Assembly: GCA_963922565.1 (NCBI GenBank)
Contig: CAWUIQ010000058.1
Span: forward strand, 1 to 20,769
DNA: 20,769 nt
Direction: 5' to 3'
From: JBCBKL01 sp963922565
GTDB taxonomy: Bacteria; Pseudomonadota; Alphaproteobacteria; Rhodobacterales; Rhodobacteraceae
Position numbers and translations under genes: made by a program. The notes beneath the pieces are model-generated. The model did not search any database. It had not been told where the DNA came from and saw only the letters and a list, made by a program, of their open reading frames with translations. How positions within the stretch are numbered: position 1 is the first letter of the stretch; every line of letters begins with the position of its first letter. Below are positions 8,934-15,897 of this stretch, one piece after another.

Positions 8934-9010
8934 AGCGCGCGCGCCCGGCTTGCCCCCTCCGGTCCCATTCGATAGAGGCAGCCGCGAGCGCAGCGAGGGA
9001 TTGATCCGTC

Positions 9011-10498
9011 ATGGCCAAGCAAAAGAAAACGCCCCGCCCCAAGGCCGAGACGCCGAAGGGTTTTCGCGACTATTTCGGAGCCGAGGTCACTCAGCGCGCC
9101 GAAATGTTGGCTGCGATTGCGGATGTTTATCATCGCTATGGTTTTGATGCGCTTGAATCGTCGGCGGTAGAGACGGTCGAGGCTTTGGGTAAATTCCTTC
9201 CCGATGTGGACCGCCCGAACGAGGGCGTCTTCGCCTGGCAGGAGGAGGACGGCGACTGGCTGGCGCTGCGCTATGACATGACGGCCCCGCTGGCCCGCGT
9301 CTATGCTCAGCATCGCAACGACCTGCCGAACCCCTACCGCCGGTATACGATGGGACCTGTCTGGCGGAACGAAAAGCCGGGCCCTGGGCGGTTCAGGCAG
9401 TTCTATCAGTGCGATGCCGATACGGTGGGAACCGCCAGCATGGCGGCGGATGCCGAGATTTGCGCAATGCTCGCCGATACGCTGGAGGCCGTCGGCATCC
9501 CGCGCGGCGACTACATCATCAGGGTCAACAACCGCAAAGTCCTGAACGGAGTCATGGAAGTCGCGGGCATTCTTGATCCATCGGATCCAGGGAAGTTCGT
9601 GCATGAGCGCGGTATTGTCCTGCGCGCGATCGACAAGCTGGATCGCCTCGGCCCAGACGGTGTTCGTGCTCTGCTTGGAGAGGGGCGGAAGGACGAGAGC
9701 GGGGATTTCACACAAGGCGCGAAGTTGGCTGATGAACAGGCTGAAATCATAGTCAATTTCATGCAGGCGCGTGGAGACACCGGCGCGGCTACAGTGGCGC
9801 GTTTGCGAGAGCTTGTGGATAATTCTGTGGGTGGTTCGGGCGGCGTTGCAGAACTTGAACAGATTGCTGAGCTTCTTGCCGCAGGTGGTTACAATCCTGA
9901 CCGGATCGAGGTTGATCCGTCAGTTGTGCGCGGTCTTGGCTATTACACCGGCCCTGTCTACGAGGCCGAGTTGACGTTTGAAATCACCGACGAAAAGGGC
10001 CGCCCGCGTCAGTTCGGTTCGGTCGCCGGGGGTGGCCGCTATGACGATCTGGTCAAGCGCTTTACCGGGCAGGAGGTGCCTGCCACGGGCATATCCATCG
10101 GCGTCGACCGGCTGCTTGCTGCGCTTCGCGCCAAGGGTCGGATCAGCGAGGAAGCCGAAGGTCCCGTGGTTGTGACGGTCATGGATCGCGACCGGATGGC
10201 GGACTACCAGGCGATGGTGGCCGAGCTGCGGAACGCAGGGATCCGGGCGGAGGTTTATCTGGGCAATCCAAAGAACTTCGGCAACCAGTTGAAGTATGCC
10301 GACAAACGGCACTCGCCGATCGCGATCATCGAAGGGGGCGACGAAAAGGCCAAGGGGATCGTCCAGATCAAGGACCTGATCCTTGGTGCCAAGATTGCCG
10401 AGACCGCCAGCCTTGAGGAGTGGAAAGACCGCCCCAGCCAGTTCGAGGTTCCGCGTGACCAGATGGTCGCCAAGGTCCGTGAGTTGTTGGAAAAATGA
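9011..10498 (+). CDS. hisS: Histidyl-tRNA synthetase
   Basis: Class II aminoacyl-tRNA synthetase that charges tRNA-His, 495 residues, longer than the 424 of E. coli. A Lys-rich N-terminal tail (MAKQKKTPRPKAETPKGF) precedes the catalytic core. Motif 2 spans residues 111-137 with Arg119 in VWRNEKPGPGRFRQF. The histidine-specific signature VVRGLGYYTG begins at 305, with Arg307 matching E. coli Arg259. GGGRYDDL follows, and motif 3 is ATGISIGVDRL (358-368). The C-terminal part is the anticodon-binding domain (VVVTVMDRDRMADYQAM onward). Motif 2 differs from the E. coli form (RHERPQKGRYRQF), as is known in alphaproteobacteria whose tRNA-His lacks the extra G-1. GAGGGA at 8995-9000 precedes the ATG by ten bases. 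The stop overlaps the hisZ start (ATGA). Confidence 0.96.
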   Translation: MAKQKKTPRPKAETPKGFRDYFGAEVTQRAEMLAAIADVYHRYGFDALESSAVETVEALGKFLPDVDRPNEGVFAWQEEDGDWLALRYDMTAPLARVYAQHRNDLPNPYRRYTMGPVWRNEKPGPGRFRQFYQCDADTVGTASMAADAEICAMLADTLEAVGIPRGDYIIRVNNRKVLNGVMEVAGILDPSDPGKFVHERGIVLRAIDKLDRLGPDGVRALLGEGRKDESGDFTQGAKLADEQAEIIVNFMQARGDTGAATVARLRELVDNSVGGSGGVAELEQIAELLAAGGYNPDRIEVDPSVVRGLGYYTGPVYEAELTFEITDEKGRPRQFGSVAGGGRYDDLVKRFTGQEVPATGISIGVDRLLAALRAKGRISEEAEGPVVVTVMDRDRMADYQAMVAELRNAGIRAEVYLGNPKNFGNQLKYADKRHSPIAIIEGGDEKAKGIVQIKDLILGAKIAETASLEEWKDRPSQFEVPRDQMVAKVRELLEK

Positions 10499-11553
10499 CC
10501 CGCGAACGGGCATTGGCCTTGCGTGATACGTTCGAGGCTGCGGGGGCACTGGTGGTCGAACCGCCCATCCTGCAGCCGGCAGAGACCTTGCTGGATCTTT
10601 ACGGCGAAGATATCCGGGCACGCGCCTATGTCACCTCGGATGCCTTGAGGGGTGAACAGATGCTGCGCCCCGATTTTACGGTCCCGGTTGTTCAGATGCA
10701 TATGGCCAATGGTGCGGAGCCAGCGCGATATACCTATGCCGGTGAGGTTTTTCGGCGGCAGGAGGACAATCCGGACAGGGCCAGCGAGTATCAGCAGGTC
10801 GGCTATGAGGTCTTTGACGGCAATGATCCGGCTGCTTCGGATGCCGAGGTGTTTTCACTGATCGCCAATGCGCTGGCCCATCTCAGGTTGCGTGCTGCGA
10901 CCGGGGATATCGGGATTCTATTGAGCGCCGTAAGGGGGTTGAAAACCACCGACGCCCGCAAGAATGCCCTGCTGCGCCACATCTGGCGACCGCGCCGGTT
11001 TCGTACCCTGCTCGACCGGTTTGCCGGGAAGACCCGGATACCGATGGCGCGGGCTGAATTGTTGGCGGGGAAACGATCCGGAGCACCCGTTATCGGATTG
11101 CGCAGCGAGGCGGAGATCGCCGACCGCATCGCTGCGCTGGCCTCGGATGCGAATGAGCCGCCAATCAGCGTCGAGGAATTGCGCGGCATCGAAACGCTGC
11201 TCGCGGTTCGCGAGACGGTTCCGTTTGCGCTGGAGCAATTGCAGGACCTCGCTGTCGATCTGCCTGCAATATCGGGGGCGGTTGAGGGGGTACAGCGGCG
11301 CGCGGACGCTCTTGCAAACCGTGGAGTGGACGTCGAAGCCCTTGAATTCGAGGCGAGCTATGGCCGCACGTCGATGGAGTATTACGACGGTTTTGTCTTC
11401 GGTTTCTACGCCGAGGGCCGGGCCGATCTGCCGCCGGTCGCAACCGGGGGACGCTACGATGCGCTGACCCGTCGCTTGGGCGAGGGGCGCGAGATCCCTG
11501 CCGTTGGTGCCGTTATCCGTCCGGAAATTCTCGCTGAACTGGAGGCGGCATGA
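10495..11553 (+). CDS. hisZ: ATP phosphoribosyltransferase regulatory subunit HisZ
   Basis: A 352-residue paralogue of the HisRS catalytic domain that does not charge tRNA. It assembles with the short HisG enzyme into a hetero-octamer and gives it activation and feedback inhibition by histidine. Class II-like segments remain recognisable: LRPDFTVPVVQMH, then AGEVFRRQEDNPDRASEYQQVGYE in the motif 2 position, then EASYGRTSMEYYDG in place of the synthetase's RGLGYYTG signature, and ATGGRYDALTRRLGEG. The chain lacks an anticodon-binding domain, ending soon after the motif 3 region. Both ends overlap neighbours by ATGA (hisS upstream, hisG downstream), so the three are read as one coupled unit. 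No histidine attenuator or other regulatory leader was seen in front of the block. Confidence 0.95.
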   Translation: MTRERALALRDTFEAAGALVVEPPILQPAETLLDLYGEDIRARAYVTSDALRGEQMLRPDFTVPVVQMHMANGAEPARYTYAGEVFRRQEDNPDRASEYQQVGYEVFDGNDPAASDAEVFSLIANALAHLRLRAATGDIGILLSAVRGLKTTDARKNALLRHIWRPRRFRTLLDRFAGKTRIPMARAELLAGKRSGAPVIGLRSEAEIADRIAALASDANEPPISVEELRGIETLLAVRETVPFALEQLQDLAVDLPAISGAVEGVQRRADALANRGVDVEALEFEASYGRTSMEYYDGFVFGFYAEGRADLPPVATGGRYDALTRRLGEGREIPAVGAVIRPEILAELEAA

Positions 11554-12230
11554 TCAAGCTGGGTGTGCCGTCAAAAGGCCGGTTGATGGAAAAGACGTTT
11601 GACTGGTTCGCCAAGCGTGGTGTCACGCTCGAACGTACCGGTGCGGATCGCGAGTATGCGGGTGCTGTTCATGGCGTTTCGGACGTTTCCCTTGTTCTGC
11701 TCAGCGCGGGCGAAATCCCGCGGGAACTAGCCGCGGGGCGTCTGGATCTTGGGGTGACGGGCACCGATCTTGTCGCAGACCGTCTGCCGCTTTGGGAACA
11801 GCAGGTGGAGCCGCTGGCCGAAATGGGGTTCGGTTTCGCAGATCTGGTGCTGGCTATTCCCAAATGCTGGGATGATGTGGACAGCACCGAAGACCTTGAT
11901 GCGGTCGCGTCCGCTTTCCGTGCCCGACACGGGTTTCGCCTGCGGATCGCGACCAAGTATCACCGTCTTGTCCGCGAATTTCTGAGAGAGGCCGGTGTCG
12001 CCGATTATGCCATTGTCGACAGTCAGGGCGCGACCGAGGGGACCGTTGCCAACGAAACCGCCGAGGCGATTGCCGACATCACTTCGAGTGGTGAGACATT
12101 GCGGGCCAACCACCTCAAGATCCTCAGCGACGGTCTGATCCTGAAATCGCAGGCAACGCTCTGGCGCAGCCGTGTGTCCAAGCCCGACCGTAAGGCGATG
12201 GCGGATCTGCTGACAAAACTACCGCTCTGA
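11550..12230 (+). CDS. hisG: ATP phosphoribosyltransferase catalytic subunit, short form
   Basis: Catalyses the first step of histidine synthesis, joining ATP and PRPP to phosphoribosyl-ATP. At 226 residues it is the short HisG type, which lacks the C-terminal ACT-like regulatory domain of the roughly 300-residue long form and depends on HisZ, encoded immediately upstream. Visible are the N-terminal strand LGVPSKGRLMEKTFDWF, GRLDLGVTGTDLV around 64-76, and the C-terminal PRPP-binding region EGTVANETAEAIADITSSGETL. The ATG overlaps the hisZ stop (ATGA). It is the last gene of the hisS-hisZ-hisG unit and converges on the DUF1489 gene with a 16 bp gap; no other his biosynthesis genes are in the window. 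Confidence 0.96.
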   Translation: MIKLGVPSKGRLMEKTFDWFAKRGVTLERTGADREYAGAVHGVSDVSLVLLSAGEIPRELAAGRLDLGVTGTDLVADRLPLWEQQVEPLAEMGFGFADLVLAIPKCWDDVDSTEDLDAVASAFRARHGFRLRIATKYHRLVREFLREAGVADYAIVDSQGATEGTVANETAEAIADITSSGETLRANHLKILSDGLILKSQATLWRSRVSKPDRKAMADLLTKLPL

Positions 12231-12246
12231 TCGCGCCGCGCAACGG

Positions 12247-12687
12247 TCAGAGAACCCCGATCTCGGCCAAGGCCCGGTTCAGCTCGACGGGTAGGGGATC
12301 CTCCCGATCGCGTCCTTTTGGAAGGTCGGGCGGGGCATCCTCGGGCTTGAGGTACCGCCATCCCTGGAATGGCCGTTTGATCGCCGATTGCACCCGAATA
12401 AGCTCCGGGTCCGACACAATCGCGCAGCGCCGGATGCCGTCGGCGCCGATCACCTCGTCAAGCCGGATGATCTTTTGGCGGCAGGTCAGCACGCCCTTGA
12501 CCACCCAATAGATCGATCCGCCATTGAGGATCTCCGCCTCCCGTTTCGGCCACATCCGCGTGACGTGCCGTGGGTAGCCATCGGCGGTCTGCGCCCGCTT
12601 GGTCGACTGCCACGCAACGAGGTCGTCGTAGCTGTCGCTGCCCACGCTCAGCTTGATCAGATTGATCGATTGATTCTGCTTGCCCAT
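12247..12687 (-). CDS. DUF1489 family protein
   Basis: Protein of 146 residues matching the conserved alphaproteobacterial DUF1489 family: INLIKLSVGSDSYDDLVAWQ at the N-terminus, then a central basic region (RHVTRMWPKREAEILNGGSIYWVVKG), a short LTCRQKIIRLDEV segment and a C-terminal FQGWRYLKPEDAPPDL. The biochemical function is not known to me; no signal peptide or membrane segment is present. The open frame extends upstream to 13020, but that part is antisense to nrdJ, and the ATG at 12687 starts just before the conserved INLIKL strand, with GAAGGA on the minus strand about 13-18 bases upstream. It is divergent from nrdJ and shares its 93 bp spacer, so the two may share regulation. Confidence 0.88.
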   Translation of the reverse strand: MGKQNQSINLIKLSVGSDSYDDLVAWQSTKRAQTADGYPRHVTRMWPKREAEILNGGSIYWVVKGVLTCRQKIIRLDEVIGADGIRRCAIVSDPELIRVQSAIKRPFQGWRYLKPEDAPPDLPKGRDREDPLPVELNRALAEIGVL

Positions 12688-12711
12688 AGCGTATATTGTA
12701 GTCCTTCGCGC

Positions 12712-12729
12712 CCAAGCCTCAATGCTTGG
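12712..12729. repeat. Inverted repeat CCAAGC-N6-GCTTGG upstream of nrdJ
   Basis: Perfect 6 bp arms around a 6 bp centre (CCAAGCCTCAATGCTTGG). It ends directly before TACAAT (12730-12735), the most -10-like hexamer in the spacer, so it would cover the -35 to -10 spacer of an nrdJ promoter. This placement suits a repressor operator. The regulator is not identified, and a chance or RNA hairpin is possible. Confidence 0.45.
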
Positions 12730-12734
12730 TACAA

Positions 12735-12758
12735 TTCTCCACATCGTTCTGTGGATAA
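12735..12758. promoter_or_regulatory. Inverted pair of DnaA boxes upstream of nrdJ
   Basis: On the minus strand 12758-12750 reads TTATCCACA, a perfect consensus DnaA box (TTWTNCACA). Facing it on the plus strand, 12735-12743 reads TTCTCCACA, one mismatch from consensus. Together they give TCCACA-N6-TGTGGA (12738-12755). The pair lies 22-46 bases before the nrdJ ATG. DnaA is known to regulate nrdAB in E. coli through paired boxes; a similar role here is inference. Confidence 0.5.
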
Positions 12759-12780
12759 CTCGACAAGGGGAACTGCCAGC

Positions 12781-15042
12781 ATGTCTGCTTTCGCTGCACC
12801 GATTGCCGAACAGATCTGGGACATGAAGTACCGCTTCAAGGATGCCGAGGGGCACGCGATCGACCAGACCGTGGAAGACACCTGGCGCCGGATCGCGCGG
12901 GATCTCGCGGCAGTCGAGGCGGAACCGGAGACGTGGGAGCAGCGGTTCTACGAAGCGCTGGAAGGTTTCAAATTCCTGCCTGCGGGCCGGATTACCGCCG
13001 GGGCCGGGACGGCGCGGCAAGTCACCCTGTTCAACTGCTTTGTCATGGGAACGATCCCCGACAGCATGGGCGGCATCTTTGACATGCTGAAAGAGGCTGC
13101 GCTGACGATGCAGCAGGGCGGCGGCATCGGCTATGACTTTTCCACCATCCGGCCCAAGGGTGCCGATGTGAAAGGCGTTGCGGCCGACGCATCGGGGCCG
13201 CTGTCATTCATGGACGTTTGGGACGCGATGTGCCGCACCATCATGAGTGCAGGCAGCCGCCGCGGCGCGATGATGGCGACGATGCGCTGCGATCACCCGG
13301 ACATTTTCGATTTCGTCGAAGCCAAGTCGGATGCCGCACGGTTGCGCATGTTCAACGTTTCGGTTCTCGTTACCGACGCGTTCATGGAGGCTGTCAAGGC
13401 CGATGCTTCATGGGATCTGAAGTTCGAAGGCAAGGTCTATCACACGGTCGAGGCGCGCGATCTCTGGAACCGGATCATGAAGGCGACCTATGACTATGCC
13501 GAGCCCGGGGTGATCTTTATCGACCGCATAAATGCGGCGAACAACCTGAACTATTGCGAAACGATCGCTGCGACGAACCCGTGCGGTGAGCAGCCTCTGC
13601 CGCCTTATGGTGCCTGTTTGCTGGGGTCGATCAATCTGGCCCGTCTGGTCGAAACGCCTTTCGAAGAGGGCGCGCATCTGGACGATGACACGCTGGCCGA
13701 ATTGGTGGCCACGGCAGTCCGGATGATGGACAACGTGGTCGATGCGTCGAAATTTCCGCTGGAGGCTCAGGCGCGCGAAGCGCAGGCGAAGCGCCGGATT
13801 GGGTTGGGCGTCACGGGCTTGGCGGATGCGTTGCTGATGCTCGGGCTGCGGTATGGGTCGGACGAGGCGGCAGAACAGACCGAGGCATGGCTCAAGGCGA
13901 TCGCGCGGGCATCCTATCTGGCGAGCGTCGATTTGGCGAAGGAGAAGGGCGCCTTCCCGCTGTTCGACGCCGGGCCGTTCCTGGCGTCAGGCAACATGAT
14001 GCATATGGATGACGACGTTCGCGAGGCGATCCGGGCCCATGGTATCCGGAACGCGCTTTTGACGTCGATTGCCCCCACCGGGACCATCAGCCTCTACGCC
14101 GGTAATGTAAGCTCCGGTATCGAACCGGTCTTTGCCTATGCCTACACCCGGAAGGTGCTGCAGAAGGACGGGTCGCGGACCGAAGAGGAGGTCGTGGATT
14201 ACGCGGTGCAGATGTGGCGCGACAAGTTCGGGGACCGAGAATTGCCCGACTATTTTGTCAATGCACAGACCCTGGCCCCGGCCGAACACGTCAAGATGCA
14301 GGCCGCCGCGCAGAAATGGGTCGACTCGTCGATTTCAAAGACGATCAACTGCCCCGAAGACATCAGCTTTGAGGACTTCAAGGATGTCTACATGCAGGCT
14401 TGGGATACGGGCTGCAAAGGTTGCACAACGTACCGGCCGAACGACGTTACGGGATCGGTTTTGTCGGTCAGCGAAACGTCCGAAAGCGTCCCACAGGTCG
14501 ATAGCGGCGCGGAAGTCATCTATATGTCCGAACCGCTCGACCGACCCGAGTCACTGGAAGGCCATACCTACAAACTGAAATGGCCGGACAGTGAACATGC
14601 GCTGTACATCACCATCAACGATCTGGTTCAGAGCGGACATCGGCGTCCGTTCGAGGTCTTCATCAACTCCAAGAACATGGAGCATTTCGCCTGGACTGTC
14701 GCCCTGACCCGCATGATCTCGGCCGTGTTCCGGCGGGGTGGGGACGTGTCCTTCGTGGTCGAAGAACTCAAGGCTGTGTTTGACCCCCGTGGTGGGGCGT
14801 GGATGCAGGGCAAATACATCCCGTCGATCCTCGCAGCCATTGGTGGTGTCATCGAACAGCATATGATCCGCATCGGCTTTATCGAAGGCGAGGGGATGGG
14901 TCTGAAATCCGACCCCAAGGCTCAGGTCGTCGGCCTCGACGGACCGCGTGGGCAATCCTGTTCAAGTTGTGGCAGCTTCGAAATGCGGATGATCGAAGGC
15001 TGCATGACGTGCGGGTCATGCGGCTATTCGAAGTGCGGCTGA
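12781..15042 (+). CDS. nrdJ: Adenosylcobalamin-dependent (class II) ribonucleotide reductase
   Basis: Reduces ribonucleotides to deoxyribonucleotides, using a radical generated from coenzyme B12, so it needs no oxygen and no separate radical subunit. The protein has 753 residues. The catalytic set is clear: NPCGE at 266-270, with Cys268 as thiyl-radical cysteine and Asn266 and Glu270 beside it. Cys86 (LFNCFVMG) and Cys279 (YGACLLGSINL) form the likely active-site redox pair; the 11-residue spacing from 268 to 279 equals that in the Thermotoga enzyme. PTGTISLYAGNVSSGIEP follows later. The C-terminus holds a cysteine cluster (CSSCG, then CMTCGSCGYSKCG) used for re-reduction or metal binding. 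The frame is open from 12388, but the ATG at 12781 has AAGGGG (12765-12770) ten bases upstream, whereas the longer frame runs antisense through the DUF1489 gene. Confidence 0.95.
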   Translation: MSAFAAPIAEQIWDMKYRFKDAEGHAIDQTVEDTWRRIARDLAAVEAEPETWEQRFYEALEGFKFLPAGRITAGAGTARQVTLFNCFVMGTIPDSMGGIFDMLKEAALTMQQGGGIGYDFSTIRPKGADVKGVAADASGPLSFMDVWDAMCRTIMSAGSRRGAMMATMRCDHPDIFDFVEAKSDAARLRMFNVSVLVTDAFMEAVKADASWDLKFEGKVYHTVEARDLWNRIMKATYDYAEPGVIFIDRINAANNLNYCETIAATNPCGEQPLPPYGACLLGSINLARLVETPFEEGAHLDDDTLAELVATAVRMMDNVVDASKFPLEAQAREAQAKRRIGLGVTGLADALLMLGLRYGSDEAAEQTEAWLKAIARASYLASVDLAKEKGAFPLFDAGPFLASGNMMHMDDDVREAIRAHGIRNALLTSIAPTGTISLYAGNVSSGIEPVFAYAYTRKVLQKDGSRTEEEVVDYAVQMWRDKFGDRELPDYFVNAQTLAPAEHVKMQAAAQKWVDSSISKTINCPEDISFEDFKDVYMQAWDTGCKGCTTYRPNDVTGSVLSVSETSESVPQVDSGAEVIYMSEPLDRPESLEGHTYKLKWPDSEHALYITINDLVQSGHRRPFEVFINSKNMEHFAWTVALTRMISAVFRRGGDVSFVVEELKAVFDPRGGAWMQGKYIPSILAAIGGVIEQHMIRIGFIEGEGMGLKSDPKAQVVGLDGPRGQSCSSCGSFEMRMIEGCMTCGSCGYSKCG

Positions 15043-15070
15043 TCCGCCGCTTTTGAGTGCAAGCTTTCGT

Positions 15071-15087
15071 GGTCAGCCATGCTGGCC
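15071..15087 (+). terminator. Possible hairpin after nrdJ
   Basis: GGTCAGC-CAT-GCTGGCC can pair over seven positions with one G-U wobble, 29 bases after the nrdJ stop. No T-run follows, so this is at best a weak or Rho-assisted end point. The rest of the 164 bp between nrdJ and the next gene shows nothing else recognised. Confidence 0.2.
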
Positions 15088-15206
15088 GGCGGCGTCGGTG
15101 GAGCCCGCGTTTCGGTACGGCTGCCTAAGTTTTCGGCGAGGATCTGCAAGTCTGTTCTGTCGCTCCAAACCCGTGTTTCGCCTAGCCGACGGGGCCTGCT
15201 TTACTG

Positions 15207-15845
15207 ATGCAATTGATCTGGGTGATCATGTATGACGTCTGGGAAATCCTTGGGAACATGAACGAACTGAGAGCCTTGCGCCACGATCTCGATCAGCATG
15301 GCGTGCTGCCTTCGGACGCAGAATGGCGCAAAATTTGTGATCGGGCCGTTCCAAAGCAGGCGCCCAGACGCGCGGCGATCCTTGATAGTGCTCGGATCGG
15401 CAGCAGCTGGGTCTTTATCGCGTCGGGCTATGCCGCGTCCTACTATGCGCATCGGGACGGTCGATTGACCCTTACGCGGTTCTTCGAACCGGGGCAGATC
15501 GCGGGGAATGTCACCAGCACATGGTCAAACGACTACGGCAGTGATGAGCTGACGGCGATCACGGACGTATCCTACTTGGAAATCCCTCACGACTACCTTC
15601 TGGTCGAGTACATGCAGGGCCAAACGTTCGGCGCTTATATCCGCATGAAAGTCATCGAAACGCTGCGATACGACAAGGATTTGCTGGTCTGTCAGGCCCT
15701 GAACGACCCCGCCGCACGTTATCGTTTTCTCGAAGACCGCCATCCTCGCCTTCTTGAGCTAGCGCTCAAAAAGGACATCGCGGCCTTTCTCGGTGTAACC
15801 CCGCAGGGCTACAGCCGTTTTTTGCGCCGCAGGGAAGCTGGCTGA
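15207..15845 (+). CDS. Crp/Fnr-like transcriptional regulator
   Basis: Up to 212 residues, read as a small regulator of the Crp/Fnr fold. The middle (about 60-140) resembles a cyclic-nucleotide-binding beta-barrel: WVFIASGYAASYYAHRDGR, then FFEPGQIAGN and AITDVSYLEIPHDYLLVEYM. A helix then leads to a compact DNA-binding end, RYRFLEDRHPRLLELALKKDIAAFLGVTPQGYSRFLRR, matching the IA-x-LG-T-P-x-SR helix-turn-helix style of short Crp-like proteins. The wing after the helix-turn-helix is almost absent. No Fe-S cysteine set like Fnr is present. The start is uncertain: ATGs at 15207, 15228 and 15258 are in frame and none has a clear ribosome binding site; the last (MNELRALRHDL) looks most like the usual N-terminus and would give 195 residues. 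It may regulate its neighbours, which is unproven. Confidence 0.72.
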   Translation: MQLIWVIMYDVWEILGNMNELRALRHDLDQHGVLPSDAEWRKICDRAVPKQAPRRAAILDSARIGSSWVFIASGYAASYYAHRDGRLTLTRFFEPGQIAGNVTSTWSNDYGSDELTAITDVSYLEIPHDYLLVEYMQGQTFGAYIRMKVIETLRYDKDLLVCQALNDPAARYRFLEDRHPRLLELALKKDIAAFLGVTPQGYSRFLRRREAG

Positions 15846-15897
15846 CAGAGTTCAAGCGGCACCTCCAACACACTGAGCGAGTAACTGACCGCCTGGA

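Noticed and set aside
8783..9715. Minus-strand open frame of about 310 codons spanning the crotonase-hisS junction
   Set aside because: It overlaps two well-supported genes on the other strand and shows no protein family features.
12388..12780. Upstream extension of the nrdJ frame
   Set aside because: It runs antisense through DUF1489, is rich in His/Arg with no reductase similarity, and the ATG at 12781 has a good ribosome binding site.
12688..13020. Upstream extension of the DUF1489 frame
   Set aside because: It overlaps the start of nrdJ on the opposite strand and lies before the conserved N-terminal strand.
15846..15897. Bidirectional terminator between the Crp-like gene and the exported hydrolase
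   Set aside because: The 52 bp convergent gap has no stem followed by a T-run on either strand.
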